Shown piece by piece: positions 1-6,743 of a stretch of DNA of 18,867 nt (positions are counted from its first letter, which is position 1; each line of letters opens with the position of its first letter). The position numbers and the translations under genes are program-made. Under the pieces are notes generated by a model. It worked only from the letters and a program-made list of their open reading frames with translations, was not told where the DNA came from and made no database searches. Source of the DNA: CAZOOK01 sp964581385 (GTDB lineage Bacteria > Pseudomonadota > Gammaproteobacteria > Nevskiales > Nevskiaceae); the NCBI GenBank assembly GCA_964581385.1, contig CAZOOK010000058.1, positions 1-18,867 on the forward strand, in the 5' to 3' direction.

Positions 1-63
1 CACGCGACACAATTGGTCGCCAGCGCCAGGTCTGGGCGTACGCAAACCATGCATCGCCTGGTC
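1..63. repeat. Left terminal inverted repeat (63 bp, perfect)
   Basis: Bases 1-63 are the exact reverse complement of 18721-18783, checked base by base. Positions 20-62 also recur in direct orientation at 18813-18855, with weaker similarity out to 74 and 18867. The unit contains the palindromes ATGCAT and GCGTACGC. Terminal inverted repeats are typical of linear viral genomes and of transposon-like viral elements. Confidence 0.95.
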
Positions 64-93
64 GCAGGTTTGGTCGGTGTGCGCGCGGGTTCT

Positions 94-147
94 CAGTCCA
101 CCACCGTGGAACCGCGGAACGTTCCACGGTTCCGCGGTGGTGGACTG
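94..147. repeat. 54-nt near-perfect palindrome near the left end
   Basis: The sequence is its own reverse complement around AACGTT, centred between bases 120 and 121. The only departures are two symmetric position pairs, which give G-T-type mismatches in a folded strand. The outer part, GTTCTCAGTCCACC at 89-102, occurs again in inverted orientation at 18797-18810 inside the right-end hairpin loop. It could be a cruciform, an origin or a telomere-resolution element. The function is inferred only from its terminal position. Confidence 0.9.
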
Positions 148-280
148 AAAACGCGAGTGTGTGCGTCAGCGTCAGCGCCGGCGGCGCCGCGCAAGGGCGG
201 ACTGACGCCGGTGTGCGCGCGACGACAAACTGCTTGAGCGCGTCGTTTGCTTCTGTGCGAGCGCGCGTGCGCGTGCGCGA
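148..280. other. Non-coding leader between left palindrome and first gene
   Basis: I see no convincing coding frame here. The stretch is GC-rich and contains a short stem, GCGTCAG at 169-175 pairing with CTGACGC at 202-208. It presumably carries the promoter and leader of the terminase-like gene that starts at 281. No TATA-like box is visible. Confidence 0.4.
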
Positions 281-1228
281 ATGATGAGCGCCGACGACGT
301 CGGCGTGCCCGAGCGCGGCGTCAAGCGCGCCCGTCCGACCACGACGACCGACAACACCTCGCGCGCGATTCGTACCAACGACGTGGTTCCGTTTGCGTTC
401 AAATGGGGCGTCAAGGCCAACGACGAGCGGAAACGCGCGCGAGAGAACGCGAGCGCCAAGCGCCCTCTCGACGACGCGCCGATTCCGCCGCCGAAGAAGC
501 TCGACCGCGGTGCGCAAGAGCGCGCGATGTTCAAGTTCGGCGTCGCGACCAAGTCCGCGTCGTCCAAGGGCGCTGCGTCCGCGACGACGCTCAACTCCGA
601 GCGCGACAACGACGTGTACGCCGACACGTGGTGCAACGCTCTTGCTGAGGTTGAGGCCGACCTGGCGAAGAAACGCGCCGACCGCGCCGAGCTGTTGAAG
701 GAGCCGTGGGAGCGCGTCGTGCGCACGACGACGCGCTCGGCGCTCGAGCAGGGCCACGACAACATCGTGAAAATCCACGCGATCTTCAAGCGTCTCGACG
801 AGTGCATGGGCATGTCGCGCACGCCGACGCAGGCGAAGATCCAGAACATGGCCATCGCGACGTGCGCCCCGTCCATTTACGGCAAGGCGTTCGACACGAA
901 CCGGCTGGCGATCATGAAGAAGAACAGGTGGGGCGCGAACGACCTCGCGCCGTGGCTCGTCGTGACGATGCCGCGCCGCGCAGGAAAGACGACGAGCAAC
1001 TGTCAGCTCGCGCTGGCGTTGCTTGCGGCGATCCCGAACATGAAGATCGTCGTCGTCGCGCCGACGCTCAAGCAGGCCGAGCTGTTCGTGAAGCAAGTAG
1101 CCGACTACTTCCACGAAGCGAAGATGTCGCGCGAGTTCCCGACGTTTGCGCAGTCGACGCTCAAGTTCACCATCAAGAAGTCGCGCACCGACGAACGCAC
1201 CATCCTCGCCCTCACCTCGGGCATCAAC
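281..1228 (+). CDS. Terminase large-subunit-like packaging ATPase, N-terminal exon
   Basis: This is probably the ATPase of a DNA-packaging terminase. The 316 residues start at the first of two tandem ATG codons. Basic stretches (GVKRAR, PKKLDR) may be nuclear-localisation signals. A Walker A with the terminase signature PRRAGKTT lies at residues 231-238, followed by a strand and helix containing VVVAPTLKQAEL (257-268). Herpesvirus UL15-family terminases have PRRHGKT at this place. Residues 308-316 (TILALTSGIN region) resemble the segment just before UL15's VRG and Walker B. The open frame continues to a stop at 1553-1555, but after 1228 it enters a TC-rich tract and loses coding character, so I end the exon at the GTACGT donor. 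Walker B and the C-terminal nuclease domain are not in this frame. The terminase call is good; the full gene structure is uncertain. Confidence 0.75.
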
Positions 1229-1377
1229 GTACGTTGTTGTTCTCTCTCTCGCTCGCTCGCTCTCTCTCTCTCTCGCCGGTACGTTGCTCGCTCTCTCCAC
1301 TCACCTGACTCAGAACCACACGTCAAACCATGTGTTGCCGTCTCTCCCCACGCGTGCGCCTCGGACTCGGGTTGCAG
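1229..1377 (+). other. Probable spliceosomal intron in the terminase-like gene
   Basis: GTACGTTG at 1229-1236 follows codon 316 in phase 0. A TC-rich tract spans 1241-1274, a second GTACGTTG lies at 1279-1286, and a CTGAC branch-like element (1305-1309) is followed by a TCAG acceptor ending at 1313. Splicing at 1313 (85 nt) gives a frame with shadow-like composition. The acceptor TTGCAG ending at 1377 (149 nt) joins in phase to the frame of 1330-1629, which has good third-position GC. Boundaries are therefore tentative. Confidence 0.5.
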
Positions 1378-1629
1378 CTCATCTTCGTCGGCCTATTTGC
1401 ACAAGCAATCCGATCTGTCCTCATGTGGTCAAGCGTGCCTGCGATGTGCGCGATCAACCATTTGTCGTGCGATTTGCCGCGGCACATGTTGCTCCTCGAC
1501 GGCGCTCTGTTCATCGCACAAGCCACGATGCAACTCGCTGGCATGTTCAACGTGATGCTCGGCGTGTTTCCGCTGTACACAACAGGACGCGACGGGTTTG
1601 AGTACGGCCCGCGCTCTGATGTGCCTTGA
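1330..1629 (+). CDS. Small hydrophobic protein, or second exon of the terminase-like gene
   Basis: The frame starts at an ATG with A at -3 (AACCATG) and would encode 99 aa. Codons favour G or C at the third position, as in neighbouring genes, so the frame looks used. There are two hydrophobic segments, about residues 11-33 and 50-76, suggesting a two-helix membrane protein. Alternatively, from 1378 it is the terminase second exon. Its segment MLLLDGALFI resembles the UL15-family Walker B (hhhhDEAxFI) at about the right distance, and TTGR follows where family members have a conserved Ser/Thr segment. The catalytic Glu would then be Gly. I cannot decide between the two from sequence alone. Confidence 0.55.
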   Translation: MCCRLSPRVRLGLGLQLIFVGLFAQAIRSVLMWSSVPAMCAINHLSCDLPRHMLLLDGALFIAQATMQLAGMFNVMLGVFPLYTTGRDGFEYGPRSDVP

Positions 1630-1692
1630 ACCCATCGCATTACGACGCGTCTCGCAACACGTTCGTCTCGGGTTGGCTGTGATTCGCCCAAC

Positions 1693-1710
1693 CACACACA
1701 CACACACACA
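1693..1710. repeat. (CA)9 dinucleotide repeat
   Basis: Nine CA units lie in the gap between the converging ends of the terminase-like region and the minus-strand gene ending at 1719. It is a simple repeat with no evident function. Confidence 0.9.
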
Positions 1711-1718
1711 TGCGGCAC

Positions 1719-2033
1719 CTACAAAGAAGCAGAAGGGCCGAGCTCGCAAAGGTGCCACACGATGAAGCCGACACCGTCCCAGGAGCGCTCGATGCGCTGA
1801 AACGCAGGACCGAACACGTCGCGCGCGATCTTCTCGGCCATGGCGAGGTCGAGCTGCTCGTCGCTTCCGTACACGATCGGGTTGTACGCAAGCGACATCT
1901 CAACACTGCGCGCACCACCCGGAGTACCGAGCGGCCCATTCACGGCGACACACTCGCGCAGCGCGGTCTCGAACGTCGTCATCGGCTCAAGGCGATCGAG
2001 TGCGAATTCGAGTGTGAGCTGAGTACACACTTC
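1719..2033 (-). CDS. 3' part of a frameshifted gene (unknown protein)
   Basis: This minus-strand frame is open from 2033 to a TAG at 1719-1721 and encodes about 104 residues with good codon bias. There is no ATG before 1982, although the residues upstream of it (LTLEFALDRLEP) still look coding. Read with a +1 shift from the TGA that ends the preceding frame at 2032, it continues one helix-like stretch and gives a fused protein of about 239 aa. Without a shift, translation could begin at the ATG at 1982 to give an 87-aa protein. The C-terminal part contains YNPIVYGSDEQLDLAM and SWDGVGFIVWHL. I recognise no family. Confidence 0.65.
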   Translation of the reverse strand, partial: EVCTQLTLEFALDRLEPMTTFETALRECVAVNGPLGTPGGARSVEMSLAYNPIVYGSDEQLDLAMAEKIARDVFGPAFQRIERSWDGVGFIVWHLCELGPSASL

Positions 2034-2037
2034 ACGA
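2032..2037 (-). other. Candidate +1 frameshift site (TCG TGA)
   Basis: On the minus strand the zero-frame reads GTG TCG TGA A. Skipping one base at the stop puts the ribosome into the downstream coding frame (GAA GTG TGT ACT). The arrangement of a serine TCN codon before TGA recalls the TCC-TGA site of eukaryotic antizyme +1 frameshifting. An indel in the sequence, or a very short intron, would explain it as well. Confidence 0.4.
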
Positions 2038-2439
2038 CACGTCGTTCAACACTTCTTTTGCTTGTTCCCACAGCGGTGTGAGCGCGACGAGAACGTCGTC
2101 TCGGTTCGGTTGTTCTTCGCCTCTGAAACCACGCATAGTGATGTCCACAGCGCAACACCAATCGTCAAAGTTCTTTGTCGTGCGCACGCTTCCAGGCGGA
2201 AGCATCATTCCAATGTTGCGCACGCGCATGCGCAACGCCCACATGTTTGCGATGGGTGCAACAACGTCGCATTTGTCGTCACCCTCTTTGACCCAACTCA
2301 GCGCGTAGAACACGCCCGCGTTGCGAATGAACTCCGCCGAGTCAGCAACCGTGCCCGTGGCCATCTTGACCTTGTCCATTTCGCGCCGTAACTTGCGCGC
2401 CTCCATGCCGACCGCTGGACCGATCATGTTGTTGCCCAT
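2032..2439 (-). CDS. 5' part of a frameshifted gene (unknown protein)
   Basis: The ATG is at 2439-2437 and begins MGNNMIGPAVGMEARKL. The frame ends at TGA 2034-2032 after 135 aa. The segment before the stop (LWEQAKEVLNDVS) looks like an unfinished amphipathic helix and continues smoothly in the +1 frame (EVCTQLTLEFALDRL). The gene is divergent from the + gene at 2496, with a 56-nt spacer containing a candidate promoter motif. Met-rich and Trp-containing segments suggest a folded globular protein. I recognise no family. Confidence 0.7.
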   Translation of the reverse strand: MGNNMIGPAVGMEARKLRREMDKVKMATGTVADSAEFIRNAGVFYALSWVKEGDDKCDVVAPIANMWALRMRVRNIGMMLPPGSVRTTKNFDDWCCAVDITMRGFRGEEQPNRDDVLVALTPLWEQAKEVLNDVS

Positions 2440-2466
2440 TGCGATTGTCCTGTCAATGGGGTGTGA

Positions 2467-2477
2467 CACAACGCAAC
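2467..2477. promoter_or_regulatory. Candidate promoter motif CACAACGCAAC in a divergent spacer
   Basis: This 11-mer lies between the divergent genes starting at 2439 (-) and 2496 (+). The same 11-mer occurs at 11963-11973, in the only other divergent pair here that has a real spacer (11931 and 11980). In both cases it sits shortly upstream of the + start and is preceded by GTG/CAC-rich sequence. The regulatory role is inferred. Confidence 0.3.
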
Positions 2478-2495
2478 ACACAGCGCGTGCCCCGA

Positions 2496-3203
2496 ATGAG
2501 CGTCGAATCCGAGGTGGTGGACCAAAAACGAAGAAACCTTGCTGTCGAGGCGCGGCACGTCCAGAACACGCTCGACGTTGTGACGACGTTTCCAGAATGG
2601 TTCCGCGAACACGTCTTTGTTTCTGTTCAGCCTAAAAACTTTGGGTCCGAGTCGATGGAGTACGTCGTGCGCGTCGAGTGCGACGCCGACCTCTCGCCGC
2701 TGTTTTTGCGCGTGCTCAAGGCCGAGGCGACCGACGCGGGCGGCGCGGCCGTGTCGCGCTCGTTCGCGACTGACGACGTTCTTGCGATGGAGAACAACAC
2801 GCGCTTCAAGCTGTTCCTCGTGTTTGTCAAGGTGTTGGCGAACACCGAGGTGGCCGACCGCGTGTTGTTCACAGAGGAGTTCGTCGCTCATAATTGCCGC
2901 CAGCTCTTTGGCGAGCCGTCCGCGCGCGCCGACACAAAGGACGTGTTTTTTGAGCAAGACGTCGCGCGTTCGTTTTGCCGCGTCGAGATGGTGCGCAAGA
3001 CGCTCGACCGAACGACCACGACGTTCAACACGCTCAGCGTGATGGGCGAGACGCTCGTCGCGCTCGTTCGCGCACGCAAGCACGTCAAGAGCCGCGTGCA
3101 CAACGCGGTTCGCGAGGTGAACGAAATCAACGGCGCGATCGCCGACGTGATCAAACGAATGCAGAGCGTCGTCAAAATGGTGCTCGACAACGCCGTGCTT
3201 TGA
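2496..3203 (+). CDS. Unknown 235-aa protein
   Basis: The first ATG after the divergent spacer begins MSVESEVVDQKRRNL, and the frame ends with TGA at 3201-3203. The protein looks like a mixed alpha/beta fold: SMEYVVRVECDADLSPLFL is strand-rich, and the last 70 residues look helical (HNAVREVNEINGAIADVIKR). There is no signal peptide, membrane segment or recognisable catalytic motif. It lies 50 nt upstream of the helicase on the same strand, so co-transcription with replication genes is plausible. Confidence 0.8.
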   Translation: MSVESEVVDQKRRNLAVEARHVQNTLDVVTTFPEWFREHVFVSVQPKNFGSESMEYVVRVECDADLSPLFLRVLKAEATDAGGAAVSRSFATDDVLAMENNTRFKLFLVFVKVLANTEVADRVLFTEEFVAHNCRQLFGEPSARADTKDVFFEQDVARSFCRVEMVRKTLDRTTTTFNTLSVMGETLVALVRARKHVKSRVHNAVREVNEINGAIADVIKRMQSVVKMVLDNAVL

Positions 3204-3253
3204 TTTGATTTGAAACGGTTCGCGTCTCGCGCAAGACACACACGAAAACGGAC

Positions 3254-4693
3254 ATGGACGACCTCGATCCGTTGCAGCGCGAGGCGGTGCTGGCCGTCGA
3301 CGACGCGGCCACGAAATTTCTCATCGTGACTGGCGGCCCCGGGACTGGAAAGACGCGCGTGCTGCGCGACGTCGTCGAGCGCCTCCAAACGCGGCACAAG
3401 CTCGACGTCGTCGCGCTCGCGCCGACTGGCGAGGCGGCCAACGTCATGCAGTCGGCGCTCGGCGCGCTCGTGCGCACCACCACCGTCGCGATGTTCTTGT
3501 CGGACGCGGCTCTCGTGCGACGCGCGCGCAAGCGCCGCTCAGCGATTGTGATTGACGAGGCGTCGATGGTCTCGCTCGTGATGCTCGACGCCGTCATGGA
3601 CGCCATGGCCGTCGGACCGTGTCATAACGACGACGAATCGGACGTTGAGCGTGAGCTCGGCAACGACGAAGACGCGACGTTGGCGTCGCGGTTCATCTTG
3701 GTGGGCGACTGCGACCAGCTCGAGCCCGTGTGCGCGCCTCCAGTCCTCCCAGCGCTGTTGCGCGCGTCCGACCTCATTCCGGGCATGCGCGTGATCAAGC
3801 TCACGCGCGTGTTCCGCCAAGGCGAGGGCACGGCGAGCATCACGCGCGCGCTCGCTGCGCTGCGCCAACCGCGCGACATCCGGCTTCAAGATTTGGTTCC
3901 GGCGAGCGGCGACGACGACGGCGCGTTTTTTATTGTTGTCGACGACCGCTTCGCAACGCGCGACGCCGCGGTCGAGTTCGTGCAAAAGGCGTACGACGCG
4001 CTTGAGATTGACGCGCTCGGCGGACGCGTCGGCGAAGACGCGAATGCGAGTGCGAGCGCAAAAGAGGAAATTCCGACTCTCGCGATGCGCGTGTTGTGTT
4101 TCTCGGTCGAGACGCGGCGCACGCTCAATTTGGCCGTACAAGAGCGGCGCATGGGGTTCGGCGGCGACGCGTTCCTCAACCGCGCGCGCTACCCCGACAT
4201 TAAAATCGGCGATCTCGTGCGGTGCGTGCGCAACTTGCACGAGGACGCGATCAAGGACGACGGTGGCGGAAAACGAAAACGACGAGGCCCGAAGCGGCGC
4301 ATCGTGACGAACGGGGCCATCGGGGTCGTGCGCGTCGGCGGCGGCGAGCCGCGCGTCGTGTACAACGTCGTCGACGATCGCGGGCAGCGCGCGACGTGGA
4401 CGGACCGCATGAAAGGCGACGGGTCGTTTGCGTCTGTGTTCGAGCTCGGCGCGTACGCGAGCACGGTCCACTCGGCGCAAGGAAACGAGGCCGACGTCGT
4501 GATTGGGCTGCTCGACAGCGCGGCTTTCGTGCGCGCGGCGCGACGGCTCATGTACACGCTCGTGTCGCGCGCGAAGAAACAAGTCGTCGTTGGGTGCACG
4601 CGCGCGGCGCTCGACATTGTGTTGCGCGCCCCGCCGGTGTGTCGAGCGACCGAACTGCTCGTTTGCGACGCCGCCGCCGCAACATCGTTGTGA
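3254..4693 (+). CDS. SF1B DNA helicase, RecD/Pif1/herpes UL5-like
   Basis: This is an ATP-dependent DNA helicase of 479 aa. All superfamily 1 motifs are visible: Walker A GGPGTGKT (27-34), motif Ia VVALAPTGEAA (52-62), Walker B IVIDEASMVS (98-107), motif III ILVGDCDQLEPV (148-159), motif IV LTRVFRQ (183-189), motif V STVHSAQGNEADVV (403-417) and motif VI MYTLVSRAKK (433-442). The combination of DEASMVS, the HSAQG motif and YTLVSRAK is characteristic of the RecD-like SF1B group, which includes the herpesvirus helicase subunit UL5. With the primase at 11980 it probably forms a replicative helicase-primase pair. There is no nuclease domain. Start ATG follows ACGGAC. Confidence 0.95.
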   Translation: MDDLDPLQREAVLAVDDAATKFLIVTGGPGTGKTRVLRDVVERLQTRHKLDVVALAPTGEAANVMQSALGALVRTTTVAMFLSDAALVRRARKRRSAIVIDEASMVSLVMLDAVMDAMAVGPCHNDDESDVERELGNDEDATLASRFILVGDCDQLEPVCAPPVLPALLRASDLIPGMRVIKLTRVFRQGEGTASITRALAALRQPRDIRLQDLVPASGDDDGAFFIVVDDRFATRDAAVEFVQKAYDALEIDALGGRVGEDANASASAKEEIPTLAMRVLCFSVETRRTLNLAVQERRMGFGGDAFLNRARYPDIKIGDLVRCVRNLHEDAIKDDGGGKRKRRGPKRRIVTNGAIGVVRVGGGEPRVVYNVVDDRGQRATWTDRMKGDGSFASVFELGAYASTVHSAQGNEADVVIGLLDSAAFVRAARRLMYTLVSRAKKQVVVGCTRAALDIVLRAPPVCRATELLVCDAAAATSL

Positions 4694-4733
4694 GGTGTGG
4701 TCGTACGAGCGCGCGTGCGCGCACATCTAAAAC

Positions 4734-6053
4734 ATGGCGAGCGCGGCGGGCAGCGGATCGGCGACGCCGCCGTACTCTCCGTCGGCCACGCCGCCGCCGT
4801 CTCGAACGCGAGAGAGGCAGCCGAGCACGCCGTCGAGCGTCGCGTCGAGCCCGAGTCAACGTCCGCCTCCGCGCGCGCGCCCGCGCCCACGCGCTCGCGC
4901 GATGGGAGCCGGGCCTCGGTTCATCCCCGTTCCGGTCGCGAGCGCGCAACCGCCGCCGAGCATCGACGTGCGCGCGGGCGACGATCCTGACACGGTTCGT
5001 CTGCGCAACTTGGCGGTGGTGGGGTCGCTTCCGGCCGAACAACGGCGCGAGTTCGACGAGCTACTGCGCGACCGCGACGCGTCGCAGCGGCGCGAGCGCC
5101 AGCGCCAAGCGAAGCGACGCAACACCGACACGCGCGGACCGCTCGCGCACCCGACGCCGACGCACGACGCGCGCGCGGCGTACCGCGAGGCCATTCGAAG
5201 GTCGGGGCTGCGCGCTCACGTCGTATCGCGGACGGTCGACTTGTTTGCGTCGGTCGCGGGGTACGCGAACAGCTCGTTCTTTTACGACTCGAACCGCGAG
5301 CTCCTCCAGGCACTCATCGACTGCACGAGCGACGCGCACGATTTGCGCTCGTCGACCGAACCTCCAGTCCAATCAAACACGTTTGGCGTCGCGTTCTTGC
5401 GCACGGCGGCGCAAAACTCGAACGCGGCGTCTGAATCAGGCTCAGGCTCGGATTCAGACGACGACGCTAGGCGCCGGCGCCGGCGCCGGAATCGACGCAG
5501 GCACAGGCATCGGAATCGGCACGGACATACCAAGAGCGCGAGCGAGAGCGGCAGCGAAAGCGAGAGCGAAAGCGAGAGTGAGAGCGACGGAAGCGAGGCG
5601 GCACGGGCGCTGGTGCGGACGGAGCACGAGCGACGCGCTCCGGCGATGCCGCCGACTCCGTGGACGTTTCTGTTGACGTTTTGCAGCAAGGTGGCCTCGG
5701 CGATGACGGCGGTGTGGCAGGCGCACGTGGTCGACCGGTGCGATCTGCGCCGCCCGACAGAGGACGAGGCGCTCGAGAACGAGGCTGTGCGAACGGCGTG
5801 GGTGCGCATCGCGGCGACGGCGTTCTTTTCGCGTCGGCTCGCGATGCGCGGCCAAACGCGCCACGAAATCAACGCGCTCAACATGTCGATCATGCACAGC
5901 CTCGACCCCGAGCTCATTCGCGCGCTGCACGCCGCAAGGTGGCGCTCGACTCCGAATTTGTTCTTCAGCACGCTCGTCAGGGCACAGCGCGAAGCAGAGA
6001 ACCGCGCGCTCGCCGCTCAATCGTTTGCGTTCTCGCAGTCGTCGGGGTGGTAA
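4734..6053 (+). CDS. Unknown 439-aa protein with RS/SE-type low-complexity segments
   Basis: The start has a strong eukaryotic context (AACATGG) 40 nt after the helicase stop, and the frame ends at TAA 6051-6053. The first 80 residues are Pro/Ser/Arg-rich and disordered. Residues about 85-230 look folded (LRNLAVVGSLPAEQRREFDEL, ASVAGYANSSFFYDSNREL). An acidic SGSGSDSDDD patch is followed by an Arg/His run (about 246-265) and a Ser-Glu repeat (about 270-288). The C-terminal 150 residues are helical and folded (ETEDEA-like region, AFFSRRLAM, HEINALNMSIMHSLDPELI). The charged linker could bind nucleic acid or be phosphorylated. A portal, tegument or scaffold role is possible but unsupported. Confidence 0.75.
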   Translation: MASAAGSGSATPPYSPSATPPPSRTRERQPSTPSSVASSPSQRPPPRARPRPRARAMGAGPRFIPVPVASAQPPPSIDVRAGDDPDTVRLRNLAVVGSLPAEQRREFDELLRDRDASQRRERQRQAKRRNTDTRGPLAHPTPTHDARAAYREAIRRSGLRAHVVSRTVDLFASVAGYANSSFFYDSNRELLQALIDCTSDAHDLRSSTEPPVQSNTFGVAFLRTAAQNSNAASESGSGSDSDDDARRRRRRRNRRRHRHRNRHGHTKSASESGSESESESESESDGSEAARALVRTEHERRAPAMPPTPWTFLLTFCSKVASAMTAVWQAHVVDRCDLRRPTEDEALENEAVRTAWVRIAATAFFSRRLAMRGQTRHEINALNMSIMHSLDPELIRALHAARWRSTPNLFFSTLVRAQREAENRALAAQSFAFSQSSGW

Positions 6054-6059
6054 GTCGAG

Positions 6060-6701
6060 TCATTCCTTCAACGAAATCGACCATTGGACGCAATCCGCAT
6101 CAACCCACGGCGCGACGATTTGAATGGCCGGCGTCTCCCTCACAACGGGCTGCTCTTCGAGCCACAGAATGAACACGCGCAGCATGTCGCGCACGTATCG
6201 TCGCACCCTGCCTCCGAAATCGTCCTTCTCCAACTCGAACAAAAGCAGCGCCACCCTCAAATGCGTCGCGTGGTGCAGAAACATCGCGTCGGAGTTCGGA
6301 AACATCCTCTTTGCAGCCGCGTACACCGAGTCCATGAGTTCGCTGTTGTTGTGCAAGTGAAAATGCTCGACTGCGACTCGCTCGTTGAGTCGGTCCGAGT
6401 AGGCGCGCATCTGGCTCCCCGCGACGCACAACTCGTCGGCGAATGCACCGCCCGGAATGAAGAACGCGGCCGCAAACTTGCTCAGAGTCTCACGCCGGCC
6501 GTTTTCGCGCAACAACCATGCGCGCACGGCAGAGACGTCGTCGTTCTTGATTGCCCTTTTGAACCAAGGCTCGAGCGACTCGGCGCGCCAGCGCTTCACA
6601 TCGTCGAGCGTGCACGGCTCGTCGCTCGGAGCGCACTCTCGCTCTTTCTCGCTCTGCTTCGCCGCCTGTGCGCGCGTTGATCGTTTCGCGGCGCGCGGCA
6701 T
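6060..6701 (-). CDS. Unknown 213-aa protein
   Basis: The ATG at 6701 gives MPRAAKRSTRAQAAKQSEKE, a very basic N-terminus that could be a nuclear-localisation or DNA-binding tail. The rest looks alpha-helical (LEPWFKRAIKNDDVSAVRAW, RRYVRDMLRVFILWLEEQ) with a His-rich piece (VEHFHLHNNSEL). TGA is at 6062-6060, only six bases past the convergent stop of the + gene. Upstream is a CGACACGACACG stretch that may belong to its promoter. It is the last of five minus-strand genes running from 11931. I recognise no family. Confidence 0.8.
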   Translation of the reverse strand: MPRAAKRSTRAQAAKQSEKERECAPSDEPCTLDDVKRWRAESLEPWFKRAIKNDDVSAVRAWLLRENGRRETLSKFAAAFFIPGGAFADELCVAGSQMRAYSDRLNERVAVEHFHLHNNSELMDSVYAAAKRMFPNSDAMFLHHATHLRVALLLFELEKDDFGGRVRRYVRDMLRVFILWLEEQPVVRETPAIQIVAPWVDADCVQWSISLKE

Positions 6702-6743
6702 GACTGACACGACACGACGCGAGTTGAGTTGAGGTGTGTGCCT

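Noticed and set aside
172..876. Long minus-strand frame antisense to the terminase-like gene
   Set aside because: It is Ser/Arg-rich with poor codon choice and mirrors the + gene; a shadow frame.
281..1228. DEAD-box or SF2 helicase reading of the Walker A protein
   Set aside because: The P-loop PRRAGKTT and the following VVVAPTLKQAEL are of terminase type, and no DEAD/DEAH or helicase motif VI follows.
1671..1693. GGTTGG/CCAACC stem-loop as a terminator
   Set aside because: The stem is only six base pairs with no T tract, and the genome appears to use a eukaryotic transcription system.
2019..2040. 22-nt GT...AG mini-intron as the explanation for the split minus-strand gene
   Set aside because: It would restore the frame, but such introns are known only in special systems. 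A +1 shift or an indel also keeps the helix continuous, so it is only a secondary option.
5454..6020. Minus-strand frames with hydrophobic SLSL repeats opposite the 439-aa gene
   Set aside because: They are the antisense of the Ser-Glu repeat, not a membrane protein.
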